From NCBI GenBank assembly GCA_040003205.1, contig JBDUDA010000020.1, positions 1 through 22,392 of the forward strand: DNA of 22,392 nt, given 5' to 3'. This stretch comes from JALYIM01 sp040003205. Lineage in GTDB: Bacteria > Acidobacteriota > Terriglobia > Terriglobales > Acidobacteriaceae. The position numbers and the translations under genes were made by a program. The notes beneath the pieces were generated by a model, which had not been told where the DNA came from, did no database searches, and worked only from the letters and a program-made list of their open reading frames with translations. Positions 1-6,750 of this stretch are shown piece by piece. The first letter of the stretch is position 1. Each line of letters opens with the position of its first letter.

Positions 1-424
1 ACAAACGATAAAAGTCGTTGCCCAGATCATAATGATAGGCAATATTCTTTTTGCTGCCCTCCCGAGTATTACGATTCCGCCGGTGGGAGAGAAAGTTGGC
101 AGTCTTGCTAAATATGCCCAGAACTTGGTTTCCGGCTTCCATCCGGTCCAGGTTGCGGACGCCGAATCGCACTAGCGACACCAGATCGGGGGTGGACCAA
201 TCTCCATCCATGTAAGCTTCTCCCATTCCGATGTCCCCGCCCAAGACCGCCCGCCGAAAGAAGCGTTCATCGTGTACGGCCAGGACTGCGTGCAGCGGGT
301 CGTCGGGCAGTCCGAACCGGTAGGTTTCCTGCGGACAAACAATCTCGAGATAGCCGCCGCTTGATTGTTCGAGCGTTTTTAGAAACAGCTTCTTCGCAAG
401 ACAATTCGTTAATCCACTCGCCAT
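1..424 (-). CDS. Cyclopropane-fatty-acid-synthase family SAM methyltransferase, N-terminal part (cut by left edge)
   Basis: The first 141 codons are visible, starting at ATG 424 and running off the window. The motif H-Y-D-L-G-N-D-F-Y near the edge, and G-D-I-G-M-G-E-A-Y-M-D-G-D-W before it, are hallmarks of the Cfa/CmaS family. These enzymes transfer a methyl(ene) group from S-adenosylmethionine to an unsaturated acyl chain of a membrane phospholipid. The SAM-binding and catalytic part lies outside the window. The gene overlaps the DUF1365 gene by 16 bases and has a G-rich Shine-Dalgarno six bases upstream, so it is probably translationally coupled as the fourth gene of the operon. Next to DUF1365 and a FAD amine-oxidase homologue, it could be a UfaM-like methyltransferase acting on an 18:1 chain rather than a true cyclopropane synthase. 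The visible part cannot separate the two. Confidence 0.9.
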   Translation of the reverse strand, partial: MASGLTNCLAKKLFLKTLEQSSGGYLEIVCPQETYRFGLPDDPLHAVLAVHDERFFRRAVLGGDIGMGEAYMDGDWSTPDLVSLVRFGVRNLDRMEAGNQVLGIFSKTANFLSHRRNRNTREGSKKNIAYHYDLGNDFYRL

Positions 425-1206
425 GATGCCCCCCAATTTTGCGTGTTTGCCTTCCGGAAGTGACCCTTGCCCGGATGGGAGACCACCGGAACCCTTTTCA
501 GGAGCAGCTTCAGGGCCTCCCAATGGATGCCTGCTATAACTTTCATCGTCAGCCAAGGGTATTGGGCGAGAGTTCGATTCAGTTCAGTTCGCGACCAGTC
601 ACGGCGCTGAAGTTTCAAAGTCGAATCGAAGATCGCCCTCCCGTTTTCATGACTGACACACTGGCTGATGAGGCGTTCCGATGGAGGGGTAAAAGTCCAC
701 TCATATTCGTGTCCCAGCTTCAAGAACGGAGAAACGTGAAACGTTTTCGGGAAACGATACTTTAGGTTTTTCCCGGCAGGTTGCTCGCGGCTCGAGGTGA
801 GCCAGTAATTTTCCGTCTCACCAAAAGTGTTACTGACCTCTGCGAGAATCAGTTTCAATTTCTCCGCGCGGTCATAACAGTAATAAAAGGACACCGGGTT
901 AAAGTTGTACCCGAGATAGCGGAGATGAGTGAGAAGGAAGATTTTTCCGTCCGAAAGGTCCACCCCATTTCCCAGGGCATCCTTCTGCACGCGCTCGCGC
1001 AGCGTTTTGCTGGGGTCGCCGAAGTGGTCGCGCTCATGGTAGGAAGCCCAATTCCAACGGTTATAACCGGCAACAGGCGAGACTTTCATTAACTCCGGAA
1101 GCTGGTCAATGTCTAGGAAGACCATGAACAGCGGATAGGTAAACTCGTGGCTCTTGGGACTGAACCTCCGATGACGCAGCTTCCCGATATAGATCGAGGA
1201 TTCCAT
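409..1206 (-). CDS. DUF1365 family protein
   Basis: A 265-residue protein with the family signatures R-H-R-R-F-x-P-x-x-H-x-F-x-Y-P near the N-terminus, L-L-T-H-L-R-Y-L-G-Y-x-F-N-P-V-S-F-Y-Y-C-Y in the middle and I-H-W-E-A-L-K-L near the C-terminus. Full length for the family. The open frame extends 33 codons further upstream, but ATG 1206 is chosen because it overlaps the stop of the preceding gene (TGATG), as expected in this coupled operon. DUF1365 proteins are persistently found beside a FAD amine oxidase and a Cfa-type methyltransferase. From memory, in Rhodobacter sphaeroides this set belongs to the furan fatty acid pathway controlled by the singlet-oxygen sigma factor. The biochemical role here (possibly the oxygen-inserting or a desaturating step) is inferred. 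Confidence 0.9.
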   Translation of the reverse strand: MESSIYIGKLRHRRFSPKSHEFTYPLFMVFLDIDQLPELMKVSPVAGYNRWNWASYHERDHFGDPSKTLRERVQKDALGNGVDLSDGKIFLLTHLRYLGYNFNPVSFYYCYDRAEKLKLILAEVSNTFGETENYWLTSSREQPAGKNLKYRFPKTFHVSPFLKLGHEYEWTFTPPSERLISQCVSHENGRAIFDSTLKLQRRDWSRTELNRTLAQYPWLTMKVIAGIHWEALKLLLKRVPVVSHPGKGHFRKANTQNWGASWRVD

Positions 1207-2459
1207 CAGATCGCCGTATCCCAAGCTACGCCCAGTTTTGCGGCGACGCGAATGGCGGAGTTCAACCCATCTTCGTGAAAGCCATAGAACCAGTAAGCGC
1301 CGCAAAAGTGGGTGTGGTTATGTCCACTGATCTCAGACCAGCGGGATTGCGCCCGCACCGCGTCAATGGTGTAGAGCGGGTGAAAGTAATCCATCGCATG
1401 CAGAATTTTGTGGTCGCGTACCGAAGCAGCGTCGTTCAGAGTTACACAATAATCTTCGCGCGTCGCTAGGCCCTGCAGGCGATTCATGTGATAGGTCAAT
1501 GTTGGGGCTTGGCGGGATGTGCCCAGGTGATAGTTCCACGATGCCCGCGCACTCGGACGGCGGGGTAACAGGTGCGAATCGGTGTGCAGGACCGTCTGGT
1601 TACGGCGGGTGCGGAAAGTTTCCAGGACACGTCGCTCTAAAGAGCTGGCATCCTTAAGAAGTTCCATCGCCTGCGGAGCGTGACTGGCAAACACAACCTC
1701 ATCAAACTGCTCCGGCGGTAAGTCTTTGAAAGCGATCTGGACGCCACTCGGAGTCCGGGTGACACTGTTGATCTGTGCTTCCAACCGGATGCGTTGTCTG
1801 TACGGCGCGGTCAGAGGCGCGATATAAACGCTGCTGCCACCCTTCAATACCTGCCACTGCGCTTGCGTCGTGATTCCTAAAAGACCGTGATTATCCAGAA
1901 AGCGAAACAGGGTAAAGGCCGGGAACTGTTCAATCTCTTCCAGTGAGGTTGACCAAACCGAGGCTGCCATCGGATTCAGGTAGAAGCGTGCGAAGTCACC
2001 TTCGAAGCCTTTGGCGCGGACGTAATCACCTAAGGTGACCGCCGCGCTGGCCGGGTCTTGAAGTAGAATTCGCGCCGCGCGGTTGAAACGGAGGATTTCC
2101 GCGAACAGGCGATACTGGCGCAGGTGAAGGAGATTGCTTCCAAAGAAACCGCCCAGGCCGCGGGTACTGTACTCGAACCCTGTGTCGCGGCACGATACTC
2201 CGAAAGACATGTCGCTAGGCTGGCGCTCAATGCCCAACTTCCTGAATAAACGCACGAGGTTGGGATAAGTACGGTCATTATGAACGATAAAACCGGTGTC
2301 AATCGGCAATATTCCTCGACTCGTTTCAATATTGTGTGTATGCGTGTGACCGCCTAGCCGCGATTCCTTCTCGAACAGCGAGACTTCGTGCTTCTGGCTG
2401 AGCAGATAAGCAGCCGCCATTCCGGAAATGCCCGCACCAACGACTGCGATTCGGCTCAT
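1206..2459 (-). CDS. FAD-dependent amine-oxidase/desaturase-like oxidoreductase (NAD(P)-binding Rossmann type)
   Basis: A 417-residue flavoprotein. It begins with a dinucleotide-binding fold, G-A-G-I-S-G at residues 8-13, an acidic residue at about position 30 that would hold the adenosine ribose, and the R-x-G-G-H motif just after it. The rest resembles the flavin amine oxidase/phytoene-desaturase superfamily. No signal peptide is present, so it is cytoplasmic or peripheral to the membrane. The start ATG 2459 overlaps the desaturase stop by four bases (ATGA) and its stop overlaps the DUF1365 start. In proteobacterial clusters the homologue works with DUF1365 and a methyltransferase on methylated unsaturated acyl chains. 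I infer it oxidises a methylated acyl chain, with the exact reaction unknown. Confidence 0.9.
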   Translation of the reverse strand: MSRIAVVGAGISGMAAAYLLSQKHEVSLFEKESRLGGHTHTHNIETSRGILPIDTGFIVHNDRTYPNLVRLFRKLGIERQPSDMSFGVSCRDTGFEYSTRGLGGFFGSNLLHLRQYRLFAEILRFNRAARILLQDPASAAVTLGDYVRAKGFEGDFARFYLNPMAASVWSTSLEEIEQFPAFTLFRFLDNHGLLGITTQAQWQVLKGGSSVYIAPLTAPYRQRIRLEAQINSVTRTPSGVQIAFKDLPPEQFDEVVFASHAPQAMELLKDASSLERRVLETFRTRRNQTVLHTDSHLLPRRPSARASWNYHLGTSRQAPTLTYHMNRLQGLATREDYCVTLNDAASVRDHKILHAMDYFHPLYTIDAVRAQSRWSEISGHNHTHFCGAYWFYGFHEDGLNSAIRVAAKLGVAWDTAI

Positions 2460-3343
2460 GCCGCAATCCTCTCAGCAGTTTCTACATTTCGGGGATTGCG
2501 CAGGTCACGAGCGATTCCCATCCAGCTCATGAGCCTGAGTGCATAATAGGTCGCGTCTACTTCCCACCAGCGAAGCCCCTGGCGGCAGGCGTACATGAAC
2601 TGGTGATGATTGTTGTGCCAGCCTTCTCCTAAGGTGATAATCGCCAGCACAAAGTTGTTTCGGCTGTCGTCCGCGGTGGCAAAACGGCGGGAGCCCCAAA
2701 GATGGGCCAAAGAGTTGATGGTGAACGTGCCGTGAAAGAGCAGCACGGTCGAAACCAGAAATCCCCAGATGAACGCGTGAAGCCCGCCGAGCGCAAAAAT
2801 CGCAGCTCCCAATACGATGGGGGGAACGCAATAATGTTTGTCAAGCCAGCGCAGTTCGGGATACTTACCGAAATCCTGAACTAGCCGTGGATCATATTCA
2901 TCGTACTCATTGGAGAGCACCCAGCCGACATGGGCCCACCAGAATCCGCGTAAACCTGGCGAATGAATATCGCCCTCGTGGTCAGCTTGCCGATGGTGAA
3001 CCCTGTGATGCGCCGCCCACCATAGCACGCCTTTCTGTCCGGAAGTTTCGGCGAGGAAGGCCATCAGGAACTGCCAGAGGCGGTTAAGTTTGTAAGTACG
3101 ATGGCTGAAGTAGCGATGGTAACCCGCAGTAATCGCAAACATCCGCACGCTGTACATTGCCACCGTGAGTTCCACGAGATACCAGCGGAACGGCACGAAG
3201 AACACGCCCAATGCCGCAAGGTGCAGCAGAAGAAAGGGTATTACCGTTCCCAAACGATAGGTACGAAGATCTATCAAGACTTGTGCCTTTCGGATTGTTC
3301 GATGCGCCGAAGTTAAGGTGTCTGTGCTAAAGGTACGAAGCAC
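2456..3343 (-). CDS. Acyl-CoA/acyl-lipid fatty acid desaturase (stearoyl-CoA desaturase family)
   Basis: A 295-residue integral membrane di-iron desaturase. The three histidine boxes are complete: H-R-Y-F-S-H at 76-81, H-R-V-H-H at 113-117 and H-N-N-H-H at 243-247, with hydrophobic segments around 33-70 and 172-205. This family inserts a cis double bond (usually delta-9) into a saturated acyl chain. The start is GTG 3343, and an in-frame stop sits only 20 bases upstream, so no long extension is possible. It is the first gene of the overlapping operon and would supply the unsaturated chain that the methyltransferase and flavoprotein then modify. It is divergent from the DUF2062 gene. The substrate and bond position cannot be read from sequence. 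Confidence 0.93.
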   Translation of the reverse strand: MLRTFSTDTLTSAHRTIRKAQVLIDLRTYRLGTVIPFLLLHLAALGVFFVPFRWYLVELTVAMYSVRMFAITAGYHRYFSHRTYKLNRLWQFLMAFLAETSGQKGVLWWAAHHRVHHRQADHEGDIHSPGLRGFWWAHVGWVLSNEYDEYDPRLVQDFGKYPELRWLDKHYCVPPIVLGAAIFALGGLHAFIWGFLVSTVLLFHGTFTINSLAHLWGSRRFATADDSRNNFVLAIITLGEGWHNNHHQFMYACRQGLRWWEVDATYYALRLMSWMGIARDLRNPRNVETAERIAA

Positions 3344-3523
3344 GCTGGTAAGTGGATTGTCCCTTCAGGCGAGTGACTAATGTTGTGCTTTCAGTGGGGC
3401 AAAGCGCTTCAAAGATGGACTTCGTCGGGTCACGCGACAATCCGTTATGGTGCAAGCATCGTACTCCATCCATAGACTAACTTTGCAGGCGGATGCTTTC
3501 CTGAAAGTGGCGCTTAGAACCTG
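3344..3523. promoter_or_regulatory. Divergent intergenic region between the two lipid transcription units
   Basis: These 180 bases separate the minus-strand desaturase operon from the plus-strand DUF2062 gene, so they must carry the start signals of at least the desaturase operon. I looked for an ECF-type promoter like that of the singlet-oxygen regulon and did not see a clear match on either strand. No strong sigma-70 boxes could be fixed with confidence either. Confidence 0.45.
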
Positions 3524-4016
3524 ATGAAATACGAAGCCCTTTATAGAAGGCTGGTCCACCCCTTGATTTCCCTTCTGAAGCAGGGAATTACGCCAGAAAA
3601 AATTGCTCTCAGCCTCGCTATCGGAATCGTGCTCGGGATCTTTCCTGCGCTCGGCCTGACGACTCTGCTATGCGCCGCCGCTGCCATAGTTTTCAAGTTG
3701 AATTTCCCGTCCATTCAACTGGTTAACTGGTTCGTTTATCCGTTGCAGCTCATTCTTATTCTGCCGTTCATGCGGGCCGGAGCTTTTCTGTTTCGCGCGC
3801 GGCCACTTCACCTATCATTGGCACAGATGCTGACTCGTGAGGGCAGACTGGCTAGGTGCGGTCGCTATGCTGTGGACTGCCACGCTGCGCGCGGTAGTGG
3901 TCTGGATGCTGGTTGGTCCCGTCATGAGCTTCATTCTTTACATACTGTTGTTGCGATTTATATACCACCTGATGGTCTTAGTCAGGCGCCGACCTTCTCC
4001 TGTCACAGGATTGTAA
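3524..4016 (+). pseudogene. DUF2062 family membrane protein, frameshifted
   Basis: The start ATG 3524 begins a typical DUF2062 protein: a basic N-terminus, then hydrophobic segments including G-I-V-L-G-I-F-P-A-L-G-L and N-W-F-V-Y-P-L-Q-L. After about residue 104 the first frame turns into a non-family, polar sequence. The next frame (opening at 3834, after a stop at 3831-3833) reads W-L-G-A-V-A-M-L-W, a long hydrophobic stretch with W-M-L-V-G-P-V-M-S-F, and a basic tail ending at TAA 4014-4016, exactly what the family C-terminus should be. A one-base insertion or two-base deletion near 3834-3850 explains this. Restored length is about 164 residues, normal for the family. It is either a recent pseudogene or a sequencing error. 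The longer unshifted frame to 4165 is not a real C-terminus. Confidence 0.8.
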
Positions 4017-4040
4017 GCATGCCACCTTTCTACCCTCTCT

Positions 4041-4463
4041 TTACTGGTGGTCTCCCGCATACTCATTGCCCGGCTCACTGCAGTTTGCATAAACTTCTTT
4101 TGTCTCTTGCGCGACGATTGTGTTGTAGCCGACGCCGATTGTGCTTCCTTCGTTGTATGGCGTGATCATGTTGTCGACAGCGTCGTTCTTACCAACCATT
4201 CCCACCACTTTGAAGGTGTGGCCAATCTTTCCCTCTAACAGTGAGGTATCGCCACCCACAATGCGAAACTGTTTGGGGCCGGGACCTCCTCCAGTGAGCA
4301 CATAAGAGTTTGCAGTTTTAGAAAGGCACCCAACCACCGTACGAAGCTCCAATTTGTTCTGCTTTATTTCCGAGGACGGGCCATTGGTGTCCGGGGCGGC
4401 TTGAGCAAAGCAGATCCCGACGAATGATAAACCCATGATTGCAACAAGAATTATTCTCCTCAT
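4041..4463 (-). CDS. Small secreted protein of unknown function
   Basis: A 140-residue protein with a clear signal peptide (M-R-R-I-I-L-V-A-I-M-G-L..., cleavage likely after C-F-A) and a small beta-rich domain. That domain contains V-V-G-C-L near residue 45, a central G-G-G-P-G-P-K-Q-F-R-I segment, and G-H-T-F-K-V-V-G-M-V. This V-x-G-C-L plus G-H-x-V-x-V-x-G layout is common in small exported acidobacterial proteins and looks like an OB-type barrel, but no function is known to me. The start is fixed by an excellent Shine-Dalgarno (AGGAGGAG, two bases before ATG). It is convergent with the broken DUF2062 gene, 24 bases apart. Confidence 0.8.
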   Translation of the reverse strand: MRRIILVAIMGLSFVGICFAQAAPDTNGPSSEIKQNKLELRTVVGCLSKTANSYVLTGGGPGPKQFRIVGGDTSLLEGKIGHTFKVVGMVGKNDAVDNMITPYNEGSTIGVGYNTIVAQETKEVYANCSEPGNEYAGDHQ

Positions 4464-4473
4464 TTTCTCCTCC

Positions 4474-4487
4474 TGTAAACGTTCAAA
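4474..4487. promoter_or_regulatory. LacI-type operator-like palindrome abutting the RBS of the small secreted protein
   Basis: TGTAAACGTTCAAA matches the LacI-family pattern TGTAANCGNTTACA at 10 of 12 fixed positions and lies directly against the Shine-Dalgarno of the secreted protein gene. It also overlaps a perfect tandem pair of the 8-mer AAACGTTC (4477-4492). Either the palindrome or the tandem repeat could bind a regulator. The match could be fortuitous. Confidence 0.3.
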
Positions 4488-4905
4488 CGTTCTCCTCTTA
4501 CTTCTGTCGTCTCTATAGATCGTGAAGACTCCAGGCTAGATCCATGAACACTGGTGCAAATTGAAATCGTTTGAATGTCACGATAATTAGCGAGCAGAAA
4601 GTCGCGTATTAAGACAACGCTGCGCCTGTAAAGGTAAGTGGCAATCTCTCACACGGATTCCGCAGAGGGGCCAGGGCAACTGTTCTTTTGCTTTTCCCTG
4701 AGAGAAACATCGATCCATCTGATTGTCTTTACACTCACATGGTTTTAAAGCGCATCACGTATCTGGGGAATACTTAAGTCTTTTTGAGGTAAGGTTAATT
4801 CTAGGGGAAGTAATCCTGGTCCGCGACGCAGATCTCTATTATAAAGAGTGATCCGCAGGCGGCGATCCACAAGTGGGATGCCTGTGCAATACTCTGGAGT
4901 CCTTG
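4488..4905. other. Intergenic region upstream of the DUF427 gene
   Basis: About 420 bases between the start of the minus-strand secreted protein and the start of the plus-strand DUF427 gene. Short open frames occur on both strands but none has a plausible start, ribosome site or family-like composition. It must hold promoters for both divergent genes. I could not fix promoter boxes. Confidence 0.5.
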
Positions 4906-5373
4906 GTGATTCAGGAATCGGTTTGGGATTATCCGCGTCCGCCGCGTGCCGAAGCAGCAGCGAGGCGGATTCGCGTGCAGTTTGCTGGTGAACATATCGC
5001 TGAAACGAGGCTTGCGATAAGAATACTCGAGACCAGCCATCCCCCCGTTTATTACATACCCCGTGCTGATATCCGCTCGGACTTGCTTTACGTCTCCCCG
5101 CGCCGCACATTTTGTGAGTTCAAAGGAATTGCCTCCTATTGGACGTTGCGAGTAGGCGAGAAAGTTTCACCGGACGCAGCCTGGAGCTACGAGGACCCTT
5201 CACTGGGCTACGAATCTATCCGTGGCCATCTGGCCTTCTACGTGAATCGTGTGGACGCCTGTTTCATTGATGAAGAACGCGTATTGCCTCAGCAAGGAGA
5301 GTTTTACGGTGGCTGGGTGACATCTGAAATTGTCGGGCCCTTCAAGGGTGGTCCAGGTTCTCGGTCGTGGTAA
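4906..5373 (+). CDS. DUF427 domain protein
   Basis: A 155-residue protein opening with the DUF427 signature E-S-V-W-D-Y-P-R-P-P. It continues with the A-x-T-R-x-A-I-R-I-L-E-T-S-H-P-P-x-Y-Y-I-P pattern and ends with G-E-F-Y-G-G-W-V-T-S-E-I-V-G-P-F-K-G-G-P-G-S. It is a small, single-domain, soluble protein of normal length. Function in the family is unknown. I chose GTG 4906 (TTG 4903 is equally possible) because GGAG lies seven bases upstream and the family signature begins four residues in. An upstream GTG at 4873 would add an unrelated 11-residue leader. It is followed 13 bases later by the short-chain dehydrogenase, so the two are probably co-transcribed at the head of the plus-strand lipid operon. 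Confidence 0.85.
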   Translation: MIQESVWDYPRPPRAEAAARRIRVQFAGEHIAETRLAIRILETSHPPVYYIPRADIRSDLLYVSPRRTFCEFKGIASYWTLRVGEKVSPDAAWSYEDPSLGYESIRGHLAFYVNRVDACFIDEERVLPQQGEFYGGWVTSEIVGPFKGGPGSRSW

Positions 5374-5386
5374 CCGCGTAGCTTAC

Positions 5387-6121
5387 ATGCTTCAGTCATA
5401 CGTAATATTCGGAGCGTACGGTGGCATAGGTTCGACCCTTTGCCGGCGGCTCGCCAAAAAAGGCGCACAACTGCTGTTGGCAGGGCGGGATGAGGTGCGC
5501 CTAGCGAATTTGGCGGCGGAGCTTGGCGCTGAGACTTTTCCTCTCGATGCCAGCAATTTGGCACAGGTGGAATCGTGCATCAAGCACGGGGAAGAATTGT
5601 TCGGTGATTTAGACGGAGTAGCCAATTGTGTCGGGTCCCTGACGCTCAAGCCCGCGCATTTACTCTCCGAGGAAGATTGGGACGCCGCCATCAGTACTAA
5701 TCTAAAATCAGCATTCGCGGTGGTCCGCGGAGCCGCGATCACAATGGCGAATCACGGAGGATCCGTTGTGCTGACCTCCTCTGCTGCCGCCAGGATCGGG
5801 CTAGCTAACCATGAAGTCATTTCAGCGGCTAAAGCAGGCATCGAAGGACTCGCCCTCGCGGCCTCTGCGTCTTATGCTTCTAAGAAAATTCGAGTCAATT
5901 GTGTTGCTCCTGGAATGACACGGACTCCACTGACCGCAAAGCTCCTGCAGAATGAAGTGATGGCCAAGGGGTCCGCCGGAATGCATGCCCTAGGTCGAAT
6001 CGGTGAGCCTGATGACATCGCTTCAGCGATGGAGTGGTTGCTGGATCCCCAGCAAAGTTGGATAACGGGTCAGGTAATTGGAGTGGATGGGGGACTTTCG
6101 AGAATTCGATCTCGAAATTGA
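5387..6121 (+). CDS. SDR-family oxidoreductase with non-canonical active site
   Basis: A 244-residue short-chain dehydrogenase/reductase. The cofactor motif G-A-Y-G-G-I-G is at residues 9-15, N-C-V-G at 80-83 replaces the usual N-A-G, and the structural tetrad residues N105, S132 and K149 are in place. The P-G region (V-A-P-G-M-T-R-T) and C-terminal G-V-D-G-G are normal. The catalytic tyrosine of Y-x-x-x-K is missing: the site reads N-H-E-V-I-S-A-A-K, with isoleucine at position 145. ATG 5387 is chosen since it puts the Rossmann motif at the N-terminus. The frame extends to 5330 but would overlap DUF427. SDR genes accompany the DUF1365/FAD-oxidase set in proteobacteria. Here it may reduce or oxidise an acyl intermediate by an altered mechanism, or merely bind nucleotide. 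Confidence 0.9.
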   Translation: MLQSYVIFGAYGGIGSTLCRRLAKKGAQLLLAGRDEVRLANLAAELGAETFPLDASNLAQVESCIKHGEELFGDLDGVANCVGSLTLKPAHLLSEEDWDAAISTNLKSAFAVVRGAAITMANHGGSVVLTSSAAARIGLANHEVISAAKAGIEGLALAASASYASKKIRVNCVAPGMTRTPLTAKLLQNEVMAKGSAGMHALGRIGEPDDIASAMEWLLDPQQSWITGQVIGVDGGLSRIRSRN

Positions 6122-6140
6122 CTTCTAACCCCCTTTTTAC

Positions 6141-6332
6141 ATGACAGACCCGATCATCTTCGGCCTCGGCATCATGGTGACGATGATTTTCTCTTGTGGA
6201 GTTGGTCTAATGGTTTTCGAGTCTCGCCGTTCTGCGCAAGCAAACAGGCTCCGCGCGGCCCGACTAGCCATTTACGCCAAACCGCGAGTCATTGACATTG
6301 ATTCGAAGGAAGAAACGATAGAAAGTAGCTAA
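6141..6332 (+). CDS. Small single-pass membrane protein (63 residues)
   Basis: The predicted peptide has one hydrophobic span (about residues 5-26), then a basic stretch rich in R and A (E-S-R-R-S-A-Q-A-N-R-L-R-A-A-R) and an acidic tail. This would place the C-terminal part in the cytoplasm. It starts 19 bases after the dehydrogenase stop and ends 19 bases before DUF2177, which fits a real gene inside a compact operon. No strong Shine-Dalgarno is visible and I recognise no family. It could be a small partner of the neighbouring membrane proteins. Existence is probable, function unknown. Confidence 0.6.
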   Translation: MTDPIIFGLGIMVTMIFSCGVGLMVFESRRSAQANRLRAARLAIYAKPRVIDIDSKEETIESS

Positions 6333-6351
6333 CGGCTAAATTGGTGACGTT

Positions 6352-6750
6352 ATGTTTCCGAAGCTTTATTTTATTGCTCTGCCGATTTTCTTTGCATTGG
6401 ACATGTTGTGGCTTGGCGTAGCAGCGAAGAATTTCTACACCAGACAAATCGGATTTCTAATGAAAACTAACGTTAATTGGCTGGCGGCTATCTCCTTTTA
6501 TCTGCTTTTCGTAGCGGGTCTGGTGTTATTTGTTGTCGCTCCGGCCACCGAGAAAAGTTCATGGGTGCGCGCACTGGTTTTCGGCGCTTTGTTCGGTCTC
6601 ATAACCTATTCGACCTATGATCTTACGAATCTTGCCACCCTTAAAAATTGGCCGCTTGCCTTAACAGTCGTGGATTTGCTCTGGGGGATGGTGCTGGCGT
6701 CGTCCGTTTCAGTGGCAACCTATCTAATCGCGGCGAAAATCGGTCTGTGA
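6352..6750 (+). CDS. DUF2177 family membrane protein
   Basis: A 132-residue protein with four hydrophobic segments and the family's conserved polar sites: D-M-L-W-L-G near the N-terminus, T-Y-D-L-T-N-L-A-T-L-K-N-W-P in the third quarter and V-D-L-L-W-G near the C-terminus. Function is not established. Its stop overlaps the DUF1295 start (GTGA), so the two membrane proteins are translationally coupled. That coupling suggests they work on the same membrane substrate. Confidence 0.88.
   Translation: MFPKLYFIALPIFFALDMLWLGVAAKNFYTRQIGFLMKTNVNWLAAISFYLLFVAGLVLFVVAPATEKSSWVRALVFGALFGLITYSTYDLTNLATLKNWPLALTVVDLLWGMVLASSVSVATYLIAAKIGL

Noticed and set aside
3344..3523. ECF sigma (singlet-oxygen type) promoter in the divergent lipid region
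   Set aside because: I looked for the TGATCC-type -35 with a TAAGA-like -10 on both strands and found no credible pair.
4017..4165. C-terminal tail of the unshifted DUF2062 frame
   Set aside because: It runs past the true family C-terminus in the next frame and overlaps the convergent secreted protein gene.
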